DNA of 64,000 nt, taken from NCBI GenBank assembly GCA_963556695.1, contig CAUWAG010000003.1, forward strand, positions 5,456,001 to 5,520,000. The letters are read 5' to 3'. The position numbers and the translations under genes were made by a program. This stretch comes from Anthostomella pinea (lineage: Eukaryota > Ascomycota > Sordariomycetes > Xylariales > Xylariaceae). Below are positions 1 through 10,268 of this stretch, piece by piece (positions within the stretch are counted from its first letter, which is position 1; each line of letters begins with the position of its first letter). The notes beneath the pieces were generated by a model. It worked only from the letters and a program-made list of their open reading frames with translations. It was not told the origin of the DNA and searched no databases.

Positions 1-1
1 G

Positions 2-397
2 ACCACGCCCGACGTCCCCTCCGGCTGGACCAACCCCAAGTCGTGCTCGGGCGCCGTCCACGACCACCCCAAGACGTGCCTGGGCTCGCAGGTATTCAAG
101 GGCCCCTTCGACGTGTCGCTGTGCGCCAAGTACGCCGACGCGCAGAACGCCAAGAACGTCGCCTCGGGCAAGTGGGGGAGCAGCTTCACCTCGTTCTGGA
201 ACTTCTTCGGCTACAACAGCGGCAAGTGCGACTTCTTCAACGCCTTCATGATCAAGCAGGACGGCGTCCCCGTCGGCACCTACTGCAAGCTGTTCACCCA
301 GCAGTACCAGCCCGCCGCCGCCACCTACAAGGGCGGCGTCTCGGCCGGCTTCTCGTGGAGCTTCGAGTCCAGCTGGTCTTTCTGCAGCTCCAAGTAA
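2..397 (+). CDS. Secreted cysteine-containing protein, C-terminal part
   Basis: The reading frame is open from the left edge, so the 5' end with start and signal peptide lies outside the window. The 131 visible residues end at TAA 395-397. They hold regularly spaced cysteines, including LCAKYADAQNAKN and a KCDFFNAFMIKQDGVPVGTYC stretch split here as KCDFFNAFM then GVPVGTYCKLFTQQY. This pattern (Cys, then a Phe-Phe-Asn segment, then Gly-x-Tyr-Cys-x-Leu-Tyr/Phe-Thr) is common in fungal extracellular proteins with a PAN/apple-like Cys domain, often paired with an N-terminal surface-protein domain. Codon third positions are strongly GC-rich, as in real genes nearby. The function is unknown; the family assignment is by recall of the pattern. 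Confidence 0.75.
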   Translation, partial: TTPDVPSGWTNPKSCSGAVHDHPKTCLGSQVFKGPFDVSLCAKYADAQNAKNVASGKWGSSFTSFWNFFGYNSGKCDFFNAFMIKQDGVPVGTYCKLFTQQYQPAAATYKGGVSAGFSWSFESSWSFCSSK

Positions 398-1332
398 AGG
401 AGTTTACCAAAAAGAACTCGGGAACGTTGATGGATACTCACAACGGTCCAAGATCGTCAATGTAATCGAATAACGATACTTGCCGATTTTTTGATAGACT
501 ACCTATTAGTAGATAGTGCGTGGCTTCCAAGCCAATTTAAATTTAATCATGTCGCTCCTTACCACGCAATAGAATTATGTCGCTCCCTTACACTGACGAG
601 GTGAATCTTCCAAGTGCATATCGAGAAGGGTTGTTGGGGGAGTAGCCCACGGTACCGTAGTAAACTCTGAGTTTTTACCAATGCCCAAGGTACCCATGTA
701 GGCCTAGACATTACCCATATTATACAGTTCTTGCACGTGCGATACTGTTTTTGCTCTCGTGGTTCAAGTATGTGGCGTACAAACCAGCTCTTCTGCAATG
801 CTCATCGCTCATCGTTCAGCAATACCTCCCAGGGAGCAAACCCTATGAATACCTAGCTAGAGAAGGGAGAGAAGAGGACCTTACCCCTTTAAGCACGCAA
901 CACCGAGGAGTCATGGTCTAGCAATATCAAGCCAGACAGGAGACGCGACCTTATCTGTCACTGTATCTGCTGTAGCCTTGAGCTGTTTATAACTTGGCCA
1001 CGGTCCTATCAAGGCGGCCGATAGATACGCCACCGAAGTTTTGAGTTCGATGGTACGACCAAATTTCGACAGGCGTTGCAATCACTCAAGGTCTTGTGTC
1101 CGTTCAAGAGACGCCAGGTTGCCAAATATTCATAAATACGCGCACGCGGTGCGGTAGTCTTGTATCCAACCTTGATGGCCGCACCCCATCATTTAGGTTT
1201 GGCTCTTGCCTTGCGGTCGAAGAGATCAAATAACGAATAGATTCACACACTTTTCCGCTTCCCTCCATCACTTCTCACAACCACGAATACCTACAACAAC
1301 CACCACCACGTCTTCTCAGCACCGGCGACGAT
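398..1332. other. Intergenic, no gene seen
   Basis: Only short frames without coding character occur here. The last 100 bp before 1333 are C/A-rich with CCACCACCAC runs, as expected for a fungal 5' leader. Confidence 0.6.
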
Positions 1333-2496
1333 ATGCAGCCTAGGTATTGGATGAGTAAATCACGCCAACAGGACTCGACAGGCGCCTCTGATCCACAGCT
1401 CCAGGAGGTACCCTCCAACAACGCCAACATGGCCGGCATCGAGATCGAAACCAGCTACATCCCCGAGCTCCAGAAGCACTTCGACGAGTACGGCGTCCCG
1501 CTCGCCGCACCCGCATCCCGCACCGTCCGCTGCGCCATATGCGCCGAGGACCTCGCCGTCTTCTGGCACGCAAACGAGCACCATCACGCGTGGACGTACC
1601 TTCCTTGCGGCCACATCTTCGGCTACGAGTGTCTGCGCTCCTGGTTCAAGCCCTCGGCCGGAGGACCGAACCCAGGGTGCCCCAGCTGCCGGAAGAAGAT
1701 GGCGCACCGGGGCTGCGGACACCTCGTCGACATGGAGCCCCGCCAGGCCGGCGACGGCTTCAACATCCGCTCCGACGTCGCGCCGCTGCTGGCGCCGGGC
1801 GAACAGCTGCCCCCGAGGTGCAAGGCGTCTTGTAAACCACTCGCGGCTGAAGCAGGTTCCAGATGGATCGGAGTTAATCGCATGCTGTACCCGTGGAATC
1901 CTTACAGTCCCAATCCACCCTCGCAGACCTCCCATCGTGATCGAAACACGTATTCGGCGCAGCATTCAGCGTGGGATGACCTCCCGCTACCGAATACCTC
2001 CCATCATGGTCCAAACCCGTATCCGGCGCAAGATCCGCTGCGCACATCAGTTTCCTATCCGCCACCGCAGACCCCCCGTTCTGGTCCTTGGGATATGCTG
2101 CAGCGTCTGTCTCCGCCGCAGGCCTCCCTTCATGATGGTGTGTCTCATCCGCCGCATCCGTCCCCGCCGCAGATTGCGGAATCAACTCCAACGCTACGAC
2201 CATCAACCGGTAGTTCGAACCGCGATCGGCCGGAGTCACTGGCGGCCGGTAACGTCGCCCCGGAGGACAACATATTACCAAGTTTTAGACTATTGCGCCT
2301 TCTTGACGAGCTTGACCAGACAGCAAGAGATCTTGACGCCTACCGCAACAGACCACCAACACCCCCTAGTCCGCTAGCTGCCGCTCATAGCGAAGCGCCT
2401 CCATCGGGAGGAGGCCATGACTCTCCCACCACAGTCGCCTCACCGGCCACTACCGGGCCTGTGCCCAGGCACAGTATCGCGGAAGAGAGCGACTAA
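1333..2496 (+). CDS. RING-type zinc finger protein with proline-rich tail
   Basis: Single exon of 387 aa. A RING finger spans residues 67-119: C67-x2-C70, then C92-G-H94, C100, and C116-P-S-C119. The fifth ligand position is Gly97 (CGHIFGYEC), a variant I associate with fungal RING proteins, so zinc binding may use a neighbouring His. The family norm is E3 ubiquitin ligase or protein-interaction activity. Residues 195-290 are rich in Pro, His and Ser and contain about four degenerate copies of a roughly 23-aa unit (for example TSHHGPNPYPAQ), visible in DNA as an approximately 69-bp periodicity from 1925 to 2160. The C-terminus is low-complexity. A second ATG at 1429 could also serve as start, but 1333 follows a typical leader. 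No substrate can be inferred. Confidence 0.75.
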   Translation: MQPRYWMSKSRQQDSTGASDPQLQEVPSNNANMAGIEIETSYIPELQKHFDEYGVPLAAPASRTVRCAICAEDLAVFWHANEHHHAWTYLPCGHIFGYECLRSWFKPSAGGPNPGCPSCRKKMAHRGCGHLVDMEPRQAGDGFNIRSDVAPLLAPGEQLPPRCKASCKPLAAEAGSRWIGVNRMLYPWNPYSPNPPSQTSHRDRNTYSAQHSAWDDLPLPNTSHHGPNPYPAQDPLRTSVSYPPPQTPRSGPWDMLQRLSPPQASLHDGVSHPPHPSPPQIAESTPTLRPSTGSSNRDRPESLAAGNVAPEDNILPSFRLLRLLDELDQTARDLDAYRNRPPTPPSPLAAAHSEAPPSGGGHDSPTTVASPATTGPVPRHSIAEESD

Positions 2497-4033
2497 CCCG
2501 GCCAACCCGTGAAGCTCCCGAGCCGAGTCCAACACCAGAACTTGAGGGCAACCGCACTTCTGGTACTTCCCAGACTTGATATCGATGGGGAGGAAGACAG
2601 TTCCTGGTATGATGACCCAGGAAACGGCCCCAGGACCTGGACGTGGGCGGAGCAGAGACATGTCGATGACGGATCCAACCGCCTTCCAGGGCGCGGATGC
2701 TGTTACGCACTGCAAATTCCAGGATGATCTCCGAGCCAGGTCGGGCAGACGCTTTGTATTCTGCCCCCATGGCAAAGAAAAGGTGTTTTCGGCTTTGCGG
2801 CTCTTTTTTTGCGAGGTGGCAGATTGGGGTCTGCCACCGATGTCTGGCTGTGCGAGCGTTTCTACTGTGCGGGATCAACTCTCGGCGTCCGTGTTTCCCA
2901 AATCCGAACGACCTCCATTCCTCGTGGTATCCCTGCACAATGGCTTAGCCGGGAGGTGGCTTTCGTCGTCCAAACCGATCTTTCGGTCTATCGTGTGGTG
3001 CTGCGAATGGATGTGCTATCCATACCACTCGACGTATTCCTCCAGTATCTGCGGAAGGAAGGATGAGAAAGAGGCCGAAACAGTGGTGGGAAGGAGAAGT
3101 GTGGAACTGCCACGGCGAAACACGGCGCATCAAGAGTCAATGCCAACAGGGGTAAGGCAACACGCATGCATGTACAGGGTAAGGAGAGTTGATCGTACGT
3201 AGGAAGAATAGGACCATAAATAAAACAAAAATTCAACCGAAAACATACAACACCGGGGATTCGCTGGTCGTCACCGACCCAACTACTAATCCGGCGGTAT
3301 CAGGCTTATTTAAGGCAGAGCAGACGGGATGCCAAGTTCTCCTGATCCTATGGTCGTATGTGGTTGAAGTTGCTCGTATTCCAGATTATACTAACGATCG
3401 TGGTGGACCGTGGGTGTGTCTGACTGACGATTCTGGGGGCGCTCGAAGAGGTAGCCTGGCCGATAGTCACGAACACATGGCTCGCCCGCTAAGGCATGCC
3501 GCACCGTGTGATGCCAATGAGTGGCTACACGATGGGTTTTCCTGTTTGCGGTCAGAGATATGGTTGAAAATGCCTGACCCATTCGTTGTAACGTCCATCC
3601 CGGGGGAAATCCAAAGATGTAGTCAAACGATGTGTACCTTATCACATGCCAAAGAAGGCCCAAACGCAGCGACGTCATAGCAGGCCGCCCGCGGCAGGGC
3701 GTCTGGGCGTTATCCCGGGGAAGGATGGGCCACTAGCGGGGCGCCAATCCTTGGAATCCCCGGCTTTCTCACATGCGCACTGCCGAGGCCGACTTCCCGT
3801 ATGGAAGGACGGACGGACGGGATGGTGCTTTCATCCTCCTCGCAACCACCGACGCCTCTTGTTCTGGAGGCATTGACACTTCGTGGCGCTTCTGACAGGC
3901 CGTCGATGATTCGGTAGCGCTTCTCTCCATCGTCCCCGCGGCTCCCTCACCATTGCGACTGCGAACGACCGACCGACCGAGCTGACGTCCATTCCTTCGG
4001 TACGGTAGTCAGGGAGTAATAAGCCGAGGCAAC
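2497..4033. other. Intergenic, no convincing gene
   Basis: A 208-codon open frame at 2576-3202 (+) has no recognisable domain, mixed codon usage and overlapping frames of similar length on both strands, so I do not call it. The last 150 bp before 4034 look like a promoter and leader with GACCGACCGACCGA repeats. Confidence 0.5.
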
Positions 4034-5043
4034 ATGTCAGCCGCGCTGGAGAGCCTCAAGGTGCGTAGCGACACCCTCGCAGAACAGAACAGCCCAAAGA
4101 CCACGGCCAGGCCGCGTAGTCACGTCCATCCGGTCGCCCAAGCATCACAAACAATGCTGCAGAATGCAGACAGCAGAGTAGCAAAAGGCTGACCCACCCC
4201 GCCCGCTGCGCCCACAGGCCTCGATCGAGCGCATCATCCTTGACCCGGCGTACCACGACCTCCTCGCGGTCGCCAAGGGCGCGCGCAATGGCGCCGTCTA
4301 CGGGGCCAAGGTGCGCTTCCCGCACGCGTTGGTCATGGTGTTCCTGTTCCGCTCCGGCACGCTGCGCCAGAAGCTCGACCTCGTCTTCCACGCCACGCGC
4401 ACCCACGCCCGCAACCTGGCCAAGTTCGCCACCATCTACAAGCTCACCTGCTACGTGCTGAAGCGCTACGGGGCCACGCCGGGGAAGGAGGGTGAGTGTC
4501 TCTCTCTCGCTTTGCTGTGTGCCCTTTGATGAGTTTTAATGGGGATGGCCTGGATAGTGTACAGGCGGAGTGTTCGGGAGAGAGAAAAGGGAGGGCGAAG
4601 CTTACGAGTACCGAGGTGGTGCTGGGTGAGATCACGATATGCTGACAGCAATGCACGCGTACACAGGCAACTACGACACCTTCATCGCCGGCCTCCTCGG
4701 CGGCTACTTCGTCTTCGGCGGGCGGTCGTCGCGCACCGGCAAGATCTCGTCGGTGAACCAGCAGATCTGCGTCTACGTCTTCGCGCGCGTGGTCCTCGCG
4801 CTCGCCCGCCTGGCCGTGAAGCCCGGCCAAGGCTTCGCCGCCGTCTCCACGCCGCGCCGGTCGGCCGCCATCAGCCACTACGCCTGGCCCGTGTTCGCCT
4901 CCGTGTCGTGGGCCATGGTCATGCACCTGTTCAGCCACCACCCGGACGACCTGCAGCCCAGCTTGCGCAGCAGCATGAACTATATCTATCTGCAGTCCAA
5001 TGAGTGGGACGGGCTGAGGAATTTCGTGTGGCACAACAAGTAA
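4034..5043 (+). CDS. PXMP4: Peroxisomal membrane protein PMP24/PXMP4 family
   Basis: Join of 4034-4060, 4218-4491 and 4667-5043, giving 225 aa. Exon 1 codes only nine residues; introns start GTGCGT and GTGAGT and end CAG. The protein carries the family signature near residues 27-75: AVAKGARNGAVYGAKVRFPH, then LVMVFLFRSG, LRQKL and THARNLAKFATIYK. This matches human PXMP4 (about 212 aa), a Tim17/Tim22/Tim23/Pmp24-family multi-span protein of the peroxisomal membrane whose biochemical role is poorly defined. Glycine-rich hydrophobic segments (FIAGLLGGYFVFGG and ISHYAWPVFASVSWAMVMHL) fit membrane spans. Length and exon phases agree throughout. Identification is firm; the exact transport role is not known. 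Confidence 0.9.
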
Positions 5044-5958
5044 ACGGACGCGGTGATAGGGGTGAGGAGGCGAGGCACGATAGAGGGACTGGGGATTCCT
5101 GTACATACGCGTGTGTATACCATCTGATTTGTCTTCAGCGTGGTCGAGAGGTCGCAGCCGTGCGAGAAGGTGTAGATCTGTGGTCCTATTGCGTTCTGGG
5201 TCCGTATTTTGGGAGACCATGGACCCCTCCTGAGTTTTTGACTCGGCCATTCACACAGGTCGAATGTACTGGAAAGTATACAGGGTGTCATATTAGTTAT
5301 GATTACAGAGTGATGACAGCAAAAGAGTGATGCCTTCGAGATGGCGTTCTTTTCTTGGAAGGTACCGGGACAGGTGTTGAAGTGTCCACAGTGAGGTGAT
5401 GTCCATCCTACCTGCTATCAACTCGGTGTCCCTTTTTGGTGAGAGATAGCTGGGTAGAATTGCATTGCTGCACGTATTCTACCAGGTGAGGCAACAGTCG
5501 TTGTGATTCCTGCTAGTTCTGTGGTTCCCGAATCATAATAGTTTAGGCAGAAACTTGAGGCTTGTGGAAACTATCCATAAAGGGGATCGCCGAATTAAAG
5601 GGACTCTCGTGTTCCACGATCCTCCAGTGGTAGTCACCTCGCCTGGTCCGGTAAAGGAAGGAGGAGATGTGATGGTGGTTGACGTGACATATGGTCAGTC
5701 CAGAGATTCGCCCTAAGGGACGGTGGACCTCCCTTGGGCAGAGGACAATCCATAGTCTTTATAACTTTGCGTGCCAATCTCCAGTATCGAAGGGATCGCA
5801 TCCAACAACCAGTCACGTTCTTTCTAGCCGATCCTCGATCCCTACACCACAGTTTTCTCTATCATTGGCATTGTCACTGTACAGCCAAGTGTGATTGAGC
5901 TCAGACCAAACCGCGGACGAAAGCTCCAACCCAGATATTCGCCAGATATCTGTCTAAT
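5044..5958. other. Intergenic
   Basis: No supported gene. It contains the 3' flank of the PMP24 gene and the promoter of the small secreted protein. There is no ATG on the + strand between 5820 and 5958, which supports 5959 as the first start codon. Confidence 0.5.
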
Positions 5959-6445
5959 ATGAAGACCACAATCATCCTTCTTGCATCTCTTAGCCGCAAC
6001 TGCAATTCTCGGCAAGGTAGAGAGGCCCAACCCAGTCTCACCAAAAGGCTCTTACAGAACACACACACTAACGAGCCCAACTCAGCGATCCGACCTAACC
6101 GACCTAAACGCCGAAGTCACCACCGGGAACTATCCCCACGCCGTCTACGAGTGGAATAGCCACAAAAAGCTCACAGCCCTAGCCAGCCCAGACTCGGACG
6201 CCGAAGAGATCGGCGAGGCCTCGCTGTCCAGCGACGAGGAGGAGCGCCTCAAGCCGCTTCTCAAGCACCACCACGACCCCTTTCTTTTTCATAGCAGGAT
6301 AACGCCCAAGCCCCCGGCGCTGGCCGACAACCACGGCTGCAACGCCAACTTCCAGACCTGCCCGGGCGGTGCGACGGATTGCACACAGGCGTGTCCGAAT
6401 TGCGTTGCGGTTGAGGGGATGTTGAGGTGCTGGGTCCCGTTCTAG
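5959..6445 (+). CDS. Small secreted cysteine-rich protein, apparently frameshifted
   Basis: ATG 5959 opens a frame starting MKTTIILLASL, a good secretion-signal start. The rest of a signal peptide (AATAILGK) and the whole remaining protein lie in the +1 frame, which is open to TAA/TAG 6443-6445. The switch falls around TCTCTTAGCCGC (5987-5996); a one-base difference there would unite the frames. A possible intron, 6017-6085 (GTAGAG, CACTAAC branch, CTCAG), is a multiple of three, so splicing or retention both keep the frame. The body is acidic (DAEEIGEASLSSDEEE) and ends with six cysteines within 36 residues after HG (CNANFQTC, DC, AC, NC, RC). Either a sequencing error or a pseudogene of an effector-like secreted protein. 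No family recognised. Confidence 0.5.
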
Positions 6446-7243
6446 ACGAGTGGAATGCTGATCGGGTATGCATGCTCCTTTGTAAGGTAGCAGCCTGTGT
6501 GTGGTAGATGGATGGCGCAGGAAGGCCGGACTGTATAGTCAGTCGTCACTGAATAGTATAACAGGTATAGAATAGACTCGTCCACATACAGGGGTCTTTG
6601 GTGTAATACGTGGCTGTCTAATACCTTGCATCGAACTCATCAAGTCGAAGAACGGCGCATCATTTTTCTCACCTTCACACGACCGACCCCAAGAATGCCA
6701 TCTCGAGTGCATCATACGACTGGTAACCCATGACACCACACCACCGACTCCCCTCGACAACATGACATAGCTTATCCTACCTTAGTCCGAAGAGGCTCGC
6801 GGCTGTCCATACCCGGTGTTGCAACAATGAATCGTCGACAGGCCGGGCTGGCAGAACGGCTTTGCACGCGTTATCGTGCCATTGTAGTCGGAAGCACATG
6901 GCAGACGCACAATACCTGGGTGTGCAAACAACCCTCGACGTATGACTGAGTTGAGACGACGGAGGGGAATTGCTTGGATACCCTATCGCTCATGGGTGGG
7001 AACTAGACGTAGCGTAGGTTAAGAAGAGCGATTACCTGATGAAGGGGGCCGGGTTGCACCGTAGGAGTTGCTTGGAAGCTCTCCAGAAAAGTCTCGATGA
7101 TTTTCGTCATTAGCCTGAAGTTGCACATGTGTGACAGATAAGGCGCTGCTGCATTAGTTGGCTTAACTCAACATGATAAAAGAGAAAGGCGAGAAAGTGT
7201 TGGTTGGGTGAGACGGCCAAAAGAAAAAAGAGAAGACATTTCA

Positions 7244-7419
7244 GCCGCTAGGGGAATCGAACCGCTGTGCCTAAGGATATAGAATAAGAATACTCCGCTA
7301 TACGCTAGGCCGTACCAACCCGGCTACCAGACCAACCTGATGAACTCGTATATATATCCTGTACCGTCGTGGGCGGAATAGGGGGGCTGGGCTATAAGGT
7401 TTGCAGTGTGGCTGCTTGG
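7244..7419 (-). repeat. tRNA-like repeat, copy 1
   Basis: First copy of a duplicated unit. Read on the minus strand it has a B-box-like GGTTCGATTCC and, about 63 nt upstream, an A-box-like TAGCCGGGTTGG followed by TACGGC that can fold as a D-arm. No acceptor stem pairs, so it is not a functional tRNA. The unit ends on the + strand with CTATAAGGTTTGCAGTGTGG, shared with copy 2. Confidence 0.5.
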
Positions 7420-7553
7420 TGGAATGAGGCACTGCCGTGTCACGCGCAATCTAAGTCATCGTGGCCGTGACAAATACTGCAGAAGAGACGCGGACGCGTG
7501 TGTAACTCTGGGGCAGAGGGCGAGGAAGGAAGGCATAAAAAAGGATGTTTTTA

Positions 7554-7738
7554 CCGCTAGAGGAATCGGACCGCTGTGCCCAAGAGTACCTTTCTTAAGA
7601 ATACTTTGTAAGAATACTCCGCTAGGCCGTACCAACCCGGCTACCAGACAAACCTGATAAAAACTGGTATACATATTCTGTGCCATTGAGGTGTGGAATA
7701 GGGAGTTAAGCTATAAGGTTTCCAGAGTGGCTGCTTGG
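7554..7738 (-). repeat. tRNA-like repeat, copy 2
   Basis: Second copy, about 310 bp from the first. It shares CCGTACCAACCCGGCTACCA exactly, the B-box region with one change (GGTCCGATTCC on the minus strand), AGAATACTCCGCTA, and the CTATAAGGTTTCCAGAGTGG end. The centre differs by small insertions, including a doubled AGTATTCTTA. The pattern suggests a tandem duplication of a tRNA-derived element. Confidence 0.5.
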
Positions 7739-7945
7739 AAACCTTCGCTCAGAGTGAGTCTTCTCATGTGAGTCATTTTGAAAGTTCATGAAGGAACAGG
7801 TGGCCGGATGGATGATGGACGATGAATGGTATGGATCGTCGATGTTGAATGCTTCTTTTTATCGCCCCTTTCTAGTATGACCTGTCGAGTCCATGTAGAA
7901 TGGGTATGATTATTCAAGATGCTTTCGACCCTCAGTCTATCCTGC

Positions 7946-9258
7946 TTATAAGTGCATCCAGCCGTTAGACCACATGATCTGCATCTCATTGATGAGGCAC
8001 GCCTCGCCAGGCTCGTACCGCGGTAGGTCTCCGTCCGGCGTTTCAACCTTCCACTGCTCCAGTCTCCTCTGGACCGTTCGCGTCTCTAGTTGGCTCTGGA
8101 TGGCCATACGATGCGTTTCGATACGGTCGACCCACGCACCGACGACCGTCCAAAAGGGGCTCGGGAACCGGTTCGTCCTGACCTTTTTGTACACACCGGT
8201 ACTATACGCCACGCGGACGTTTGGATTCAACCATACGCCCTTCGCCGCGGTGAGGTGGTTGTCTGCGTGGATCAGACAGCACTCTGATCCCTCGAGATGC
8301 AAGTCTGCCAGGCTGTCGTCAATGCCACGGAACTCCAATGGTGGGTTCGCGTAGAAGGGACTCGAGTCGAAAGCTACGATGCCATTCCAGCAGGATGTCA
8401 CCTCGATAGGCTCATTGCGTAAAGCCGAATCCCTCGAGGTGGGGGACTGAAACCATGGCCAGTAGAGCGATACTGTCTTCAAGCCCATGTCGTCTCGTAG
8501 AGCAAATGTATCGTAGTAGAGGGGCGATGATTTATAGTCCATAGAGCACGCAGCAGCATAGTCGCCACTTCGCGTATCGAAGAGCGTAACGATATCCTCG
8601 GTCTATGAATATGTTAGCACGTACACATATAGCAAGGCCCGGGGTTGTGTGGCCATACATCAAAGACAACATCGTTGATCCAGAGGACCTTGTCGAATGT
8701 CCTCCCCTGAGCTTCCAGTTCCTCCAATGGCTCCATGGCTTGGTTCCGCACCCGGGCGAGATATGGTATGCGGCGCATCTCCCACTGGCGCTCGGCAACG
8801 TTCCATATCCAGCCGGGTTCCCGCGCATTCGGTGGAGGGCGCGTCTCGATCTCCTCCAACTGTTCCCAAACTGTCAACCCCAGGACGATGGTGTTGGATA
8901 CGCCGCGCTCTTCGAGGGCCGCCTTAAGGTCCAGCAGCGCGTCCTTCGACCCATCCTGGGAGCCCGACTCAATGGCCGTGACGTGGACATTGCCGGGTCC
9001 GAAGTACTCGACGAGATCCAAGACAGCATCATTCCAAGCTTCCCTCAGTATGAGCTCGGTATTGCGATGTACCGAGGCAATGTAAACGGTCGTGTTTCCT
9101 GGAGCTGCAGCGGATCGTCGACCGAGGTTCAGGCCGGTCCGGTGGGTGGCCGGGCGATGGCGCACGAGGAGGACGGCATCGATGAAGAAGACGAAGAACA
9201 AGAAGAGGAGGATCGGCCGCAGGTAGTTGCGCCTGAAGCGTCGGTAGCTGATGAGCAT
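7946..9258 (-). CDS. CAP59/CMT1-type alpha-1,3-mannosyltransferase
   Basis: Minus-strand join of 9258-8659 and 8602-7946 with one 56-bp intron (GTATGG, GCTAAC, CATAG), giving 418 aa. The N-terminus has a single hydrophobic segment (LRPILLFLFFVFFIDAVLL, about residues 13-32) after a basic stretch, the layout of a type II Golgi protein. The body has the cryptococcal mannosyltransferase 1 / CAP59 family features: YIASVHRNTELI, TAIESGSQDGSKDAL, LWINDVVFD joined across the intron to TEDIVTLFDTRSGDYAAAC, CWNGIVAFDSSPF and SECCLIHADNH. In Cryptococcus this family transfers mannose during capsule or glycan synthesis; here a cell-wall or glycolipid glycan role is inferred. Length and all motifs look intact. 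A 241-codon open frame antisense to exon 1 is a shadow. Confidence 0.9.
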
Positions 9259-10268
9259 CTAGAGCGGATCGTAGGGGGACAATTCGAATGTAATCGGACA
9301 ATCGTCGTCGCTAGGGATAGGGAAAGGTAGTGGACGTCGACCAGGCTACGGCATTCTTGGGCGCTCGAGGGGCTCCTTCTCAGTGTCGCTTCCCCAGCTC
9401 TCTGCAGGGGAGCGAGACAGATCAATTCATGGAAACAGAATGTAGGGAAGACAATGGCATAATTATATGGATGTAATGAATGACTGAAGGAAAGAAGTGA
9501 TCATGAGGAGACGTGGTTGCTCTACACGGGGTGTGGCAGGAAAGCGGCCGACTCGTGCATGGCTGTGGAAATTTAAGGTTGAGAATTGAGGGTCGAGATT
9601 GGCCCAAGACTCTAACACAGCTGAGGGCCCTTGGCGATGAGCGGCTTGCGACACCTGCAGGTACGTACCTCACCTGCTGCGATCCTTGCATCCATGGGCA
9701 CTCGCCCCCTGCGTCTCGTGCCTGCTACACGGACAACATGTATCTTTAAAACCGTAAATGGTAAAAATACAGCATTCCGCTGCCACTGTGCGTGATCATG
9801 TAAGGGATACCAGTCGGCTCAGTCGGTCAGATAGCGACTGTATGCATTGAAGCTACCTATGCAGCTGGCGTCGCTGATGCATCAACTGGAGCGAGGGTCA
9901 CCTCCTATTCCAGTGAACACGCTTGCAATAGCCGCTGGACTCGGGTTCTTATGAGATTGAATCTTGCTAAAAATAGGTATCTGAGCGGTTCTTGACGATA
10001 TCCAATGTTGATGAGCCAATGCCTGGTGTCACAAAAGTAGACGGGAATTTGACGGTTCGGTCGGCTAGGATCAGTATCCGGATTCTCGGCTCCCCACCAA
10101 CTGATTGACTGACGAGATGGCGGGATAGCAGCTACCGGCAGGATCCGCAATGCGATCATAGGTGTAGCTTGAGTAAGTAACAACCACTTGCCCGGTCGCA
10201 TCTCCCGCCGTAAACAACACAAGCCTCCTCACCACAAACAGACCCAGACCCTCATCCAAGCCACCAAA
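9259..10268. other. Intergenic between divergent genes
   Basis: The promoter region shared by the minus-strand glycosyltransferase and the plus-strand methyltransferase. No gene or RNA recognised. Confidence 0.5.

Larger units (their letters stand above)
6446..7945. other. Intergenic with duplicated tRNA-like element
   Basis: No protein gene is supported. The stretch holds the two tRNA-like copies listed separately and the downstream flank of the minus-strand glycosyltransferase. Confidence 0.55.

Noticed and set aside
2576..3202. 208-codon plus-strand frame
   Set aside because: No conserved motif, uneven codon use and similar-length frames on the other strand.
8605..9330. 241-codon plus-strand frame
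   Set aside because: Lies antisense to exon 1 and the intron of the CMT1-type gene, whose conserved motifs prove the minus frame.
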